The notes beneath the pieces were generated by a model. The model saw nothing but the letters and a program-made list of their open reading frames with translations. It was not told the origin of the DNA and ran no database searches. 32,300 nt of DNA from CAYZMS01 sp964479625 (lineage in GTDB: Bacteria > Bacteroidota > Bacteroidia > Chitinophagales > Saprospiraceae): positions 1-32,300 of the forward strand of contig CAYZMS010000036.1 in the NCBI GenBank assembly GCA_964479625.1, in the 5' to 3' direction. The translations under genes and the position numbers were made by a program. The first letter of the stretch is position 1. Every line of letters begins with the position of its first letter. Below are positions 1 to 7,985 of the stretch, piece after piece.

Positions 1-1
1 T

Positions 2-142
2 CATCTCATCTACGATTTCGCATGGATGGAATTTTCAGATGGTGAGATGCTAATTATTTGGAGTTTCCCCAAAACAAACATTTTGCCTATATTTATAGAA
101 GGTTATCTCAAAAGGCCATCGCTGTATTGTGACATAAAATAA
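2..142 (+). CDS. C-terminal fragment of an unidentified protein running off the left edge
   Basis: An open frame enters from the window edge and ends at a TAA at 140-142, giving 46 residues (begins HLIYDFAWMEF, ends RPSLYCDIK). The residue mix, with alternating hydrophobic and aromatic residues and a mid-stretch LIIWSFP, looks like a folded protein end rather than random translation, but 46 open codons alone is weak evidence. The stretch is clearly more AT-rich than the genes to its right. I do not recognise a family. It could be chance; the part upstream of the window would settle it. Confidence 0.4.
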   Translation, partial: HLIYDFAWMEFSDGEMLIIWSFPKTNILPIFIEGYLKRPSLYCDIK

Positions 143-264
143 AAGTGGTTCACCATTTTTCTCCATTCGGAGAGAATCTTATCGAAATAACAATTAGTTG
201 TCACAAAACCGTGAAGGCGTTTTGGGGTAACTATTAGACATTTCACCACCAACCCTATCACCAA

Positions 265-1374
265 ATGGCTTTAGTATACTACCTGGGAGAAATTCCCGTA
301 CTCCGTGAAGAATTGGAAGAACAACAACGGCTTGGGAACCTTGACAAGAAAGACCTGGAATTCCGGGAAGGGCGCCCCAAAGCGGTAATCGCCTTCGATT
401 CGAGTGCAGTAGGGGGCTTCCCCTACAGCCCACTTCGTATCGGCCAGCCCCTGATCATAGAGATCTTGGGGTTCTACACCGGCGATGCCGCCCGCGGATT
501 TCTGGGGAGTAAAAGTGACGTCATGGTCACTAGCGCGCTAAAAGACCGCCGGGAATACAAACAAGCCCCGCAGGCCCTAAACCTCATCAAAGAAAAGGTC
601 GAAAAATTCAAATATTATACTCCCGGTAATGATGTAGGCTGTTCGGTAGTCTATTATTCTCCCGCCATTATTGGAGAAAAGTTTCATTGTACTTATCAGG
701 CGGTTGCCGATGCCTTTAAGGAAAAGTTTATGGATGATGTAGGCGACCTCATGCGGCAGGCCGCCGGTTTCCCTGTTTTGGCCACTACCGGGCCGTTTTT
801 GCTATCTGTTTCTGCTATTATGAAGACGGTTAAAGGGGTGGGAAAGGCCCTTTTCGAAAGCGATCCCTTTTTGACCGAATCCGAAGTATTTGACTTTACC
901 CGAACCGGTGGGTCCAGTTTGCCGCTTACCGGCTGCCGGCTGGTGTGCGCCGATGCGGACTTCTTTGGAGAATTGCGTCACTATGTTGCAAAAGCAGACA
1001 GCAATGGAACCATCCGCCTGATCCACAGGGAAACCAGTGTACCTTACTCAGGGAATGCACCTTACCTGCTGGTCAATGTGGATGCCAAAGAACAACCCGA
1101 CCTGAAAGCCTTTCAACCTTACCATGCTACCGCAGAGACGCTGAATCGATTCTTTAAAGTAGAAAAGCGAGAACAACATCTGATCGAAGAGGTAGGGACT
1201 ATGATGCAACTATACAACGACTACCAACAGTACAAAAAGTCCCTGGCCATTCAAAAACAGCTGGAGGATCTGGAGCCTGAATCCGAAGCCTGGAGCGAAG
1301 CGCAATTGAAGCTGGAGGCCTTACAGAAGAACATGCTGACGGAACATTTTAAAGTAGACTCGGGCCAGTCCTGA
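265..1374 (+). CDS. Hypothetical protein, 369 aa, with C-terminal coiled coil
   Basis: I do not recognise this protein. The ATG at 265 is the first in frame. There is no signal peptide at the N-terminus (MALVYYLGEIPVLREELEEQ), so it is probably cytoplasmic. The body (about 30-290) is mixed alpha/beta in appearance with a short hydrophobic patch near 178-190 (GPFLLSVSAIM), too weak to call a membrane span. Residues about 300-365 are rich in E, K, Q and L and look like a helical hairpin or coiled coil (LIEEVGTMMQL through QLEDLEPESEAW to LEALQKNML). The codon composition matches the rest of the window, unlike the AT-rich 264 bases before it. It converges with the GH16 gene and is not part of that operon. 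Possibly a structural or toxin-associated protein; no function is claimed. Confidence 0.8.
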   Translation: MALVYYLGEIPVLREELEEQQRLGNLDKKDLEFREGRPKAVIAFDSSAVGGFPYSPLRIGQPLIIEILGFYTGDAARGFLGSKSDVMVTSALKDRREYKQAPQALNLIKEKVEKFKYYTPGNDVGCSVVYYSPAIIGEKFHCTYQAVADAFKEKFMDDVGDLMRQAAGFPVLATTGPFLLSVSAIMKTVKGVGKALFESDPFLTESEVFDFTRTGGSSLPLTGCRLVCADADFFGELRHYVAKADSNGTIRLIHRETSVPYSGNAPYLLVNVDAKEQPDLKAFQPYHATAETLNRFFKVEKREQHLIEEVGTMMQLYNDYQQYKKSLAIQKQLEDLEPESEAWSEAQLKLEALQKNMLTEHFKVDSGQS

Positions 1375-1515
1375 GCCATGATCCGTGGTACTTCATTATC
1401 ATTTAGTCGCTGTCGCCTGGCAGGTTAAGGGAAGGCATTGAAGCAGGGCTTGTATTACTCCTATTTAAAGCCAACCTTTATCCTGTGTTATTCATGCCCT
1501 AAAGGAAACTCGTAA

Positions 1516-1538
1516 GGAGGGAATGCTTTATTCCCTTC
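1516..1538. terminator. Hairpin between convergent genes
   Basis: A 9-bp stem (1516-1524 pairing with 1530-1538, one G-U pair, core GGGAAT/ATTCCC) with a 5-base loop lies between the convergent 369-aa gene and the GH16 gene. There is no strong T-run on either side, so it is only a plausible bidirectional terminator. Confidence 0.4.
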
Positions 1539-1576
1539 GCCACTGTTAAGGGCTTTTCAAATCAAATAGCCTGGGT

Positions 1577-2338
1577 TTATTGCCCAAGGTCGTAAACCCG
1601 TACGTAGTCCACTACATATTCCTGAGGGAAGATGCTGTCGTCAATCTTCCCCTGGTTGAAGTTGCCGCCAATAGCCAGGTTGAGCAGTAGGTAGAAGGGT
1701 TGGTCAAAGGGCCAGGTTTTCACGATTTTTTCTTCCGGAGCAAAGGCATAGACGAGCTGGTCATCCAGGTAAAAGCGGATGGCTTCCGAACTCCATTCGC
1801 AGGCGTAGAGGTGGTAATCTTCCTGTAAATCAGGATGGGTAGTTTTTGCGGTGTTGATAGTGTTCCCGTGGCTGGCCTGGGTGTGCAGGGAAGTATGCAA
1901 GACCCCTGGTTCATTGCCTACGGATTCCATGATGTCGATCTCACCGCACAAGGGCCAGCCGACTTCATCGATATTGCTTCCCAGCATCCAGAAAGCAGAC
2001 CAGGTTCCCAGTCCGGTCGGTAGCTTTATCCGGGCTTCTACCCGGCCGTACTGGAATTCGAGTTTATCCTTGGTGGTGATCCGGGTAGATGTATAGCGGC
2101 CGTTCTCCAGGCGGGCGGTGATGATCAAATGCCCGTTTTCGAGCCGATGGTTGGTATCGGTGTAGATCTGGCTTTCGTTATTGCCCCAACCACATAATTC
2201 CGGGCAACCGTCTCCCAGCTCAAAGTTCCACTTTTCCATATCCAATCCGGAACCCTCAAATTCATCGGCCCAGAAGAGTTCCCTCTCCTGCGAACTACAG
2301 GAGCTGATCAGCACAAGCAGGAATAATAAGGATTTCAT
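1577..2338 (-). CDS. GH16 family endo-beta-1,3-glucanase (laminarinase-type) lipoprotein
   Basis: Predicted to hydrolyse internal beta-1,3 (or mixed 1,3/1,4) bonds of glucans such as laminarin. I start it at the ATG at 2338 rather than at an ATG ten codons upstream, because it then opens directly with a lipoprotein signal (MKSLLFLLVLISSC, Cys14). The rest is a single GH16 jelly-roll domain of about 235 residues: the FWADEF start, WGNNESQ, the catalytic EIDIME motif (nucleophile Glu133, Asp135, acid/base Glu138), then NLAIGG and the terminal VDYVRVYD strand. No accessory module. The residues after the lipid Cys are SSQERE, without the SDD/EEE acidic run seen in its PUL partners, so it may face the periplasm while the larger GH16 faces outward (inference). 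Last gene of the minus-strand PUL, but separated from the previous gene by a repeat-filled spacer. Confidence 0.93.
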   Translation of the reverse strand: MKSLLFLLVLISSCSSQERELFWADEFEGSGLDMEKWNFELGDGCPELCGWGNNESQIYTDTNHRLENGHLIITARLENGRYTSTRITTKDKLEFQYGRVEARIKLPTGLGTWSAFWMLGSNIDEVGWPLCGEIDIMESVGNEPGVLHTSLHTQASHGNTINTAKTTHPDLQEDYHLYACEWSSEAIRFYLDDQLVYAFAPEEKIVKTWPFDQPFYLLLNLAIGGNFNQGKIDDSIFPQEYVVDYVRVYDLGQ

Positions 2339-2384
2339 GAGCGTTTTTTTAGTCCTGGGCCATAACATGCCTGATGAGGGGTGG

Positions 2385-2409
2385 GCCGAAACAGCTTTGC
2401 TGTTTCGGC
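2385..2409 (-). other. Perfect 11-bp hairpin upstream of the short GH16 gene
   Basis: GCCGAAACAGC (2385-2395) and its exact complement (2399-2409) flank a 3-base loop. In the minus-strand transcript this sits about 46 nt before the GH16 ATG. No T-run follows in that direction; on the plus strand it is followed by TTGGATTTTT. It could be an intercistronic terminator or attenuator, or a 5'-UTR stabilising hairpin. Confidence 0.5.
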
Positions 2410-2443
2410 TTGGATTTTTAGGAGGAAGGTCTACTCCTGAAAT

Positions 2444-2692
2444 AAGTTCGCGGACCGGTTTTTCTGCTTNNNNNNNNNNNNNNNNNNNNNNNNNNNNNNN
2501 NNNNNNNNNNNNNNNNNNNNNNNNNNNNNNNNNNNNNNNNNNNNNNNNNNNNNNNNNNNNNNNNNNNNNGCGAACTGAAATTCGCGGACCGATTTAGCCT
2601 CTTGCGAACTAAAGTTCGCGGACCGGTTTTTCTGCTTGCGAACTGAAATTCGCGGACCGATTTAGCCTCTTGCGAACTAAAGTTCGCGGACC
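2444..2692. repeat. 34-bp palindromic tandem repeats, two alternating variants, spanning an assembly gap
   Basis: Right of the gap, four consecutive 34-bp units start at 2570, 2604, 2638 and 2672 (the last truncated at 2692). Two variants alternate, so the higher-order period is 68 bp. Both begin with GCGAACT and carry TTCGCGGACC. One variant holds the perfect palindrome GCGAACTAAAGTTCGC (7-bp arms), the other an imperfect version (GCGAACTGAAATTCGC). Left of the gap a partial unit ends at 2469 in phase with the B variant. There are no unique spacers. The array lies in the spacer between the two GH16 genes. Confidence 0.9.
2470..2569. other. Assembly gap of 100 N
   Basis: Exactly 100 unresolved bases, the usual placeholder for a gap of unknown size. 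It falls inside the 34-bp tandem array, so the array probably broke the assembly, and its true copy number is unknown. Any reading frame drawn through it is artificial. Confidence 0.97.
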
Positions 2693-2701
2693 TTTCTATC
2701 G

Positions 2702-4354
2702 CTATTGATAAACCCTCACCCAATCTACCTCGATAGTACCTTCCTGGAAGTTGGGGTCGATCTCTCCGCCAAAAGTGCCACCTATAGCAACATTCATGAT
2801 CAGGAAAAAATCCTGATTAAAAGGCCAGGTATCCGCGTCCTGAATAGCCGGAGAATAGGTGTAATAAATCTGATCATCCACCAGGAAGGAGATCTGGTTA
2901 GGGGACCAGTTTACGGAGTATACATGAAATGCTGAGGTGGCCTCAGGAACACTGGTAGTCTTGGTATTTACAGTTGCTCCGAAACTGGAGGGTGAATGAA
3001 CACTACCATGCACCACACCTGGGTTGTTGTCGGCATATTCCATAATATCAATTTCGCCACAGGCGGGCCAGCTGACCTCTGCAAAGTTACCCCCAAGCAT
3101 CCACAAGGCGGGCCAGATACCGCCACCAGAAGGCATTTTAGCCCGAATATCTACCCGGCCATAAGTGAATTCAAATAAATCCTCGCTTTTCAAACGGGCG
3201 GAAGTATACTCGCTACCCTGGAAATTTTCCCGCTGGGCAGTGATTTTCAAAAAGCCGTCTTCGATAATAATATTTTCCGGACGATCGGTATAATATTGAG
3301 ATTCTCCATTGCCCCAACCGTTCTGGCCTGTTCCGATATCGTACGTCCAGATGGCAGGATCGGGAGCACCCGGACTGTCAAAGTCATCCTCAAAAACCAG
3401 GTTTTCATATTCCATATCGAGCCCACTGTCCTCACCGGGAGGGGTGGTGGTAAAAATAAAGTACCAGGCCAGAAAATCGTTATTCCCCTGTATGGCACGC
3501 AACCGCATTCGATTCTCTGTGATCTCCAGAATTTCGAACTGACTGGTCCCTATATAATAACTAAAAAAGCCATCATTCGAAAGCAAGATGTCAGTACCGC
3601 GGGTAGCTTCTTCCGGTAAGCCAGAGGTGGAGGGCGCCAGAGTAAGCAGTTTTTGACCTTCGGTATTGAAATCATAGCAAAAGTCAAAGCCATTTGTTCC
3701 GCCAACCACCCCTTCGTAGGCCACATTAAAATAGGTCTGGCCGAAATTATTCAGTTCATAAAAGATTTGGTCGCCCTCTTGGGTAAAGGTCATTTGATCC
3801 ATATACAGGCAAAGGCTTTCATCTGCACCATCCTTTTCAAAAGGTACGGCCTGGTAAAATTGTGGAAAGGTACTATTTGGCCCGCCATCATTGGGGCCTA
3901 CCCCCAGGTGCCCGGTTTCCGCTGCTGACCAGTACCAGGTTTTTGAACTTCCACCCGTGAGGAATTGCTCTGCTGTTGGGTCCTCAAAAGCACTGAAGAC
4001 ATCAACATTCATAGACATGCTGGAGGTCAACCCTCCCGTTCCATTAGCTACCACTGTAACTGTGTAGGTGTTCAAGCCCACCTGCACGTATTGGTGTTGT
4101 ATGGTCCCGGTGGAGGTGACTTCTTCTCTCCCGTCACCGAAGTTTATCTTATAGGAAATAGCATCATCTGCTGTCACCGAGAAATTTACCAGTCCGGATC
4201 CGTCCCCATTTGGAGTGTTGGCGTCGGCACCCACGATCTCGGCATTGAGTTGTAGGTTTGAAGGCGCAACTAGTTCACCAAAGGTAGCTTCTTCCTCTTC
4301 GCAGGCCGCCAGCAGGCCGAGCAGGAGTAAGAAACTGTATTTTAAAATTCTCAT
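2702..4354 (-). CDS. Surface lipoprotein with PKD-like domain and C-terminal GH16 beta-glucanase
   Basis: Predicted outer-membrane lipoprotein that cuts beta-1,3-glucan outside the cell. Lipoprotein signal 1-18 (LLLLGLLAAC, Cys18) followed directly by EEEE, an acidic run like the Bacteroidota surface-export signal. A PKD-like Ig domain covers about 35-120 (INFGDG at 70-75, then HQYVQVGLNTYTV). Residues about 125-305 form a middle beta-rich domain (SSKTWYWSA, WYFIFTTTP) resembling the lipocalin-like modules found next to GH16 domains; I am not certain of that family. GH16 spans about 315-550, with WGNGESQYY at 347-355, the catalytic EIDIME at 434-439 and the closing VDWVRVYQ. The gene starts 60 bp after the preceding SGBP gene, consistent with one operon. 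The GH16 domain is clearly paralogous to that of the shorter neighbour. Confidence 0.93.
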   Translation of the reverse strand: MRILKYSFLLLLGLLAACEEEEATFGELVAPSNLQLNAEIVGADANTPNGDGSGLVNFSVTADDAISYKINFGDGREEVTSTGTIQHQYVQVGLNTYTVTVVANGTGGLTSSMSMNVDVFSAFEDPTAEQFLTGGSSKTWYWSAAETGHLGVGPNDGGPNSTFPQFYQAVPFEKDGADESLCLYMDQMTFTQEGDQIFYELNNFGQTYFNVAYEGVVGGTNGFDFCYDFNTEGQKLLTLAPSTSGLPEEATRGTDILLSNDGFFSYYIGTSQFEILEITENRMRLRAIQGNNDFLAWYFIFTTTPPGEDSGLDMEYENLVFEDDFDSPGAPDPAIWTYDIGTGQNGWGNGESQYYTDRPENIIIEDGFLKITAQRENFQGSEYTSARLKSEDLFEFTYGRVDIRAKMPSGGGIWPALWMLGGNFAEVSWPACGEIDIMEYADNNPGVVHGSVHSPSSFGATVNTKTTSVPEATSAFHVYSVNWSPNQISFLVDDQIYYTYSPAIQDADTWPFNQDFFLIMNVAIGGTFGGEIDPNFQEGTIEVDWVRVYQ

Positions 4355-4414
4355 GCTTATTGTGATTTAATAAAGATCTGTTTTGAAAGTACTAATACGC
4401 CAATGCGTTATCCA

Positions 4415-6439
4415 TTAATTACTTAGTTCGACATCATCGAAATAAAAGTCTTCTCCCATCCCGTTCGTTCCGAAATCGAAAAAGAAGACCAGCCGTTGGT
4501 ATTCTGGTTGGAGATCTAATCCGGAAAAGTCGTAAACCAGTTCTTCCCATTGATTGGCAACGGTGGTGTTGGCATCCAATTCCAGGAAAATATTTGAATC
4601 ATCCAGATTCTCCAGCTTAAGGCGAACGGCGATCCCCGCCCTGGGAGACCAGGCTTTAAATCTGATCTTTTGCAAAACGGAGAAATCAATGGGTTCTTCC
4701 ATGTCAATAAAGGCACCGCCCCAGACTTCCGCTCCGTTGGCCTTGTTCAGGTTACCTACCTTTAAGCTGGTGTTAATACCGGTTGGATCAGGATTGTCGA
4801 TCACGGATGCATTTGCATTACCAAAGCCAGTAAAGGTGTAAGTAAGGCTATCCGATTCGAAAGTAAGCGGAAGCTGTAGTATTTCAGACCCGTCGGTAAA
4901 AGCGATATCGTCAAAGTAGTAATCTGCACCCGTCCCGTTATTCCCAAAGTCGAAAAAGACTACCACCCTGGAATACTCCTGGTTCAGGTCCTGACCCGAA
5001 AGGTCATAGGTCAGCTCTTCCCATTGGTTGGCAACAGTAGTGGTAGCATCCAGTTCTATAAAAATATTGGGATCAGCTGTATTTTCGATCTTAAACCGAA
5101 CAACCGCCCCGGCCATAGGCGACCAGGTTTTAATACTAATTTGCTGGAACTCCGTAAAGTCGAGTGGGTTATCCAGATCGATGAAAGAACCCGCCCAAAC
5201 TTCGGAACCATTTTCTTTGTTTAGATTGGCTACCGTTGCACTGGTATTAATACCTGACGGGTCGGGGTTTGGGATAACCATGGAATTGGCACCTCCAAAG
5301 TTGGTGAAAGTGTAGGTCAATTCATCCGACTCGAAATCGAGAGGAAGCCCGAGGGCTACAGGCCCCTGATTGGTTTGTTCGATATTGTCGAAATAGAAAT
5401 CTGCACCAGTCCCTGTATTCCCGAAATCAAAGAAAAAGATCAGTTTAGTGTATTCCTGGTTAAGATCAGCCGGACTGAAATCGAAGATTAGATCCTTCCA
5501 GGCATTTGCGGTTGTATTAACTACATCAACTTCGTAGGCAATATTTGGATCGTTTTCATTTTCGATCTTCATTTTTACAGTAATACCTGCTTCCGGTGAC
5601 CATACCTGTACTTTGAAGCGTTGAAATTCGGTAAAGTCAATGGGCTCATCCAGTTCCAGGATGGTCCCAGCGAAGGTTTGTGCACCTTCTGTCTTCAAAC
5701 TGTTGGCTACCTTTGAACTGGTATTTAGGCCGCTGGGGTCAGGGTTGTCGATCACACTGGTTGCAGCCCCTTCAAAGTCATTAAAAGCGTAATCCAGGGT
5801 AGTGGATTCAAAATCAATGGGCAACAGTAAAGGGTTCAAAATGCTAATCGTATCCGTAAAGCTTACAAAATTGGAAGCCCCGCTGTAGGCCCTGACCTCG
5901 ATTACATAATCTCCGATCTCTTGATAAGTATAGGAGACGGTTTCTCCTTCAAGAAATTGAATGGGTTCGGCTTCGGCCTGCTCCCCAAAGGTCACTTCGA
6001 AAAACATTTCCAGGTCTGCGGTGGCGGAAACACTAACTTCCAGGGCATTAGTCTGTATGTCGACCATGAAGTTTTCCGGTGGTAAAAAGGAGACCATTAA
6101 AGGAATACTGGCATCCGTGCTTTTTCCGCTTACGTTCGTGCCGGTAATTCCTAATTGATAGGCTCCCTCGTCATAGGCGTGGGGGATACTTTCGCCTGCA
6201 GCGATAGGGTCTGAGGTTCCGCTACCGTCCCCAAAGTCGATGATAAAAGTATTGGCTCCGTCTCCCAGTGGGGTAATAGTGACCAGACCGGAATTGTCCT
6301 GGGCGACCTCAAAATGTGCCGAAAGGTTACTGGGTACCGGTGCGTTATTCAGGAACCCCAGGTTGTCCGACTCATTGTCACAGCCCCAGAAGATCAGGGG
6401 AAGGAGCAATAAGTAGAGCTTGAAACTATTGAAATTCAT
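4415..6439 (-). CDS. Surface glycan-binding lipoprotein with two PKD-like modules and three tandem carbohydrate-binding-like repeats
   Basis: Non-catalytic outer-membrane lipoprotein in the SusE/F (SGBP) position, probably capturing glucan for SusCD. I start at the ATG at 6439 (674 aa), not at an in-frame TTG six codons upstream, because it opens with the lipoprotein signal (MNFNSFKLYLLLLPLIFWGC, Cys20). The acidic DNESDN follows. PKD-like domains lie at about 39-117 (IIDFGDGSG) and 124-201 (VTFGEQ, SYTYQEIGDYVIEVRA). Then come three copies of a ~150-residue module at 206-355, 365-514 and 523-672, each opening LP(I/L/T)xFES and closing with a YFD(N/D)(I/V) strand, with conserved NPDPxGxNTS, WSPxAG and (V/I)FFFDFGxxGxG(A/E)D segments. 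These look like beta-sandwich CBM domains. There is no glycosidase motif. It sits between susD (80-bp gap) and the PKD-GH16 gene. Confidence 0.88.
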   Translation of the reverse strand: MNFNSFKLYLLLLPLIFWGCDNESDNLGFLNNAPVPSNLSAHFEVAQDNSGLVTITPLGDGANTFIIDFGDGSGTSDPIAAGESIPHAYDEGAYQLGITGTNVSGKSTDASIPLMVSFLPPENFMVDIQTNALEVSVSATADLEMFFEVTFGEQAEAEPIQFLEGETVSYTYQEIGDYVIEVRAYSGASNFVSFTDTISILNPLLLPIDFESTTLDYAFNDFEGAATSVIDNPDPSGLNTSSKVANSLKTEGAQTFAGTILELDEPIDFTEFQRFKVQVWSPEAGITVKMKIENENDPNIAYEVDVVNTTANAWKDLIFDFSPADLNQEYTKLIFFFDFGNTGTGADFYFDNIEQTNQGPVALGLPLDFESDELTYTFTNFGGANSMVIPNPDPSGINTSATVANLNKENGSEVWAGSFIDLDNPLDFTEFQQISIKTWSPMAGAVVRFKIENTADPNIFIELDATTTVANQWEELTYDLSGQDLNQEYSRVVVFFDFGNNGTGADYYFDDIAFTDGSEILQLPLTFESDSLTYTFTGFGNANASVIDNPDPTGINTSLKVGNLNKANGAEVWGGAFIDMEEPIDFSVLQKIRFKAWSPRAGIAVRLKLENLDDSNIFLELDANTTVANQWEELVYDFSGLDLQPEYQRLVFFFDFGTNGMGEDFYFDDVELSN
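4424..5824 (-). repeat. Three in-frame ~470-bp repeats encoding tandem binding modules
   Basis: Units at about 5375-5824, 4898-5347 and 4424-4873 encode the three homologous modules of the glycan-binding protein, with a period of 158-159 codons. By eye the second and third copies are closest to each other (both have TTVANQWEEL), and the first is more diverged (NTTANAWKDL), suggesting stepwise duplication. Confidence 0.85.
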
Positions 6440-6519
6440 GATTCTTTTATTTTGCAAATAATGGAAGCATTCTAATTTTAAGAGGGTCAGCCAACTCCCT
6501 TGCCCGCTGATCCTTTAGT

Positions 6520-7980
6520 TTAATACCCTGGATTTTGTTCCCAATTTCCCTGGGAGAAATCGATCTCTTCGAAGGGGATGGGAAACAATTCATGTTTGCC
6601 TTCCTGAAAGCCGTCGATGGCATCAGCGGCCTGCCCGGTACGCACCAGATCGAAAAAGCGATGTCCTTCGCCTACCAACTCTAATCGTCTTTCCAGGTAG
6701 ATGGCATCTAACAGAGCGGCTCCAGCAGTTTCCAGGGGAGCCAAGCCGGCCCTTGCCCTAACCCTGTTGAGGTAGTCTCTGGCCTGTGCTTCATTGCCGG
6801 TTTGGGCAAAAGCTTCAGCCGCCATCAGCAAAACATCTGCAAAGCGGATGGCCCGGTAGTTGTTCGGGTTGGTCAGGTTCTGGTCCCCGGTATTCAAGTC
6901 TCCCTGACGCGGCAGGTATTTGCGGTTGAAGAAGCCGGTATGCTCGAAGCCCTCAGTAAAAGAGGCTCCTGTTTCAGCAGCCCAGGCTTCAATATTAAGG
7001 ATGGCGAAATCCCGGCGCAGGTCTCCCTCTTCAAAAAGGTCATAGACTTCCTGGGTAGGGACATTGAAACTGAAGCCGGATTCGAATAAGGGGCCACTAT
7101 AATTGCGGACGCCATTGAAACCAACTGCTACATTTCCTTCACTACACTGCAAACAGCCAAACCCGGCACCTTCTGCATCGGTATACTGAACTTCAAAAAC
7201 GGATTCGATATTATTTTCATTGGTATTTTCGAAAAGGGTACCGTAATCTGCTGCCAGCTCATAGGGTCCCTCGTTGATGAGGGTTTGAAGGGTTTGGCCC
7301 GCCTCAGTGAATTTTTCCTGAAAGAGGTATGCTTTTCCCAGCAGGGCGAGGGCGGAGCCACGGGTGGCCCTGCCCAATTGCACGGGTACGTAGGTCAGGT
7401 TTTCAGAAGCAAATTGCAGATCCGATTCGATCTGAGCGTAAATGTCCTCCACAGGGGCCCGGGGCAGGCTGGTCTCATCTCCTACTTCGAAGCGCCGATC
7501 TACAACCAGCGGAACAGGCCCGAACCATTTCACCAGTTCGAAATAATAATAGGCTCGTAAAAAGCGGGTTTCGGCCAGGATAACCTGCCTTCCTGGGAAG
7601 TCGGTCTTATCCTGGAATTCCATGATATAATTGGCGCGTTGTACGCCTGCAAAATTCCAGTCCCAAAGGTTATCCAGGTCGTCATTGACGGGGGTATGGA
7701 TCATATCGTCAATCTGTTGCCAACCCACCACGTCAGTAGCGCTTTCTCCACCGCAAAGGGTATTGTCAGAGGCGATCTCCCCCAGAATAACATTCAGGTA
7801 AGTTGCCTGTAAAAGGTCGTAGGCTCCGATCAGGGCATTTTCGTAATCTGCCTGGGCGTTGAAGAAATTTTCGGAGTCAATAGAGTAAACCGGGTCCCGG
7901 TCCACAAAATCGTCGCTACAGGCCGCGCCGGCCAGCAGGGCGATGGTCAGAAAAAAAGTGGTTATTTTATTTGGAAGCAT
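6520..7980 (-). CDS. susD: SusD/RagB family nutrient-binding outer-membrane lipoprotein
   Basis: Extracellular lid of the SusCD importer that binds oligosaccharides and feeds them into the SusC barrel. Lipoprotein signal MLPNKITTFFLTIALLAGAAC (Cys21) is followed by SDDFVD, which matches the acidic surface-export signal described for Bacteroidota lipoproteins. The mature protein has the SusD layout: an N-terminal helical part (DNTLCGGES, VQRANYIMEF), the family hallmark AETRFLRAYYYFELVKWFGPVPLV at about 137-160, TPR-like helices, and a C-terminal SusD domain (YRAIRFADVLLMAAEAF, then LVGEGHRFFDLVRTG, ending EQNPGY). Length 486 aa is normal. It begins 5 bp after the susC stop, so the two are surely co-transcribed. 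The neighbouring GH16 genes suggest beta-glucan fragments as ligand. Confidence 0.96.
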   Translation of the reverse strand: MLPNKITTFFLTIALLAGAACSDDFVDRDPVYSIDSENFFNAQADYENALIGAYDLLQATYLNVILGEIASDNTLCGGESATDVVGWQQIDDMIHTPVNDDLDNLWDWNFAGVQRANYIMEFQDKTDFPGRQVILAETRFLRAYYYFELVKWFGPVPLVVDRRFEVGDETSLPRAPVEDIYAQIESDLQFASENLTYVPVQLGRATRGSALALLGKAYLFQEKFTEAGQTLQTLINEGPYELAADYGTLFENTNENNIESVFEVQYTDAEGAGFGCLQCSEGNVAVGFNGVRNYSGPLFESGFSFNVPTQEVYDLFEEGDLRRDFAILNIEAWAAETGASFTEGFEHTGFFNRKYLPRQGDLNTGDQNLTNPNNYRAIRFADVLLMAAEAFAQTGNEAQARDYLNRVRARAGLAPLETAGAALLDAIYLERRLELVGEGHRFFDLVRTGQAADAIDGFQEGKHELFPIPFEEIDFSQGNWEQNPGY

Positions 7981-7985
7981 AGTTT

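Noticed and set aside
2444..2692. 34-bp repeat array as a CRISPR
   Set aside because: Units are directly joined with no unique spacers, two variants alternate, and no cas gene is present.
2181..2723. Open frames crossing the N gap on both strands
   Set aside because: They run through 100 unknown bases and simple repeats, and have no protein-like features; artefacts of the gap.
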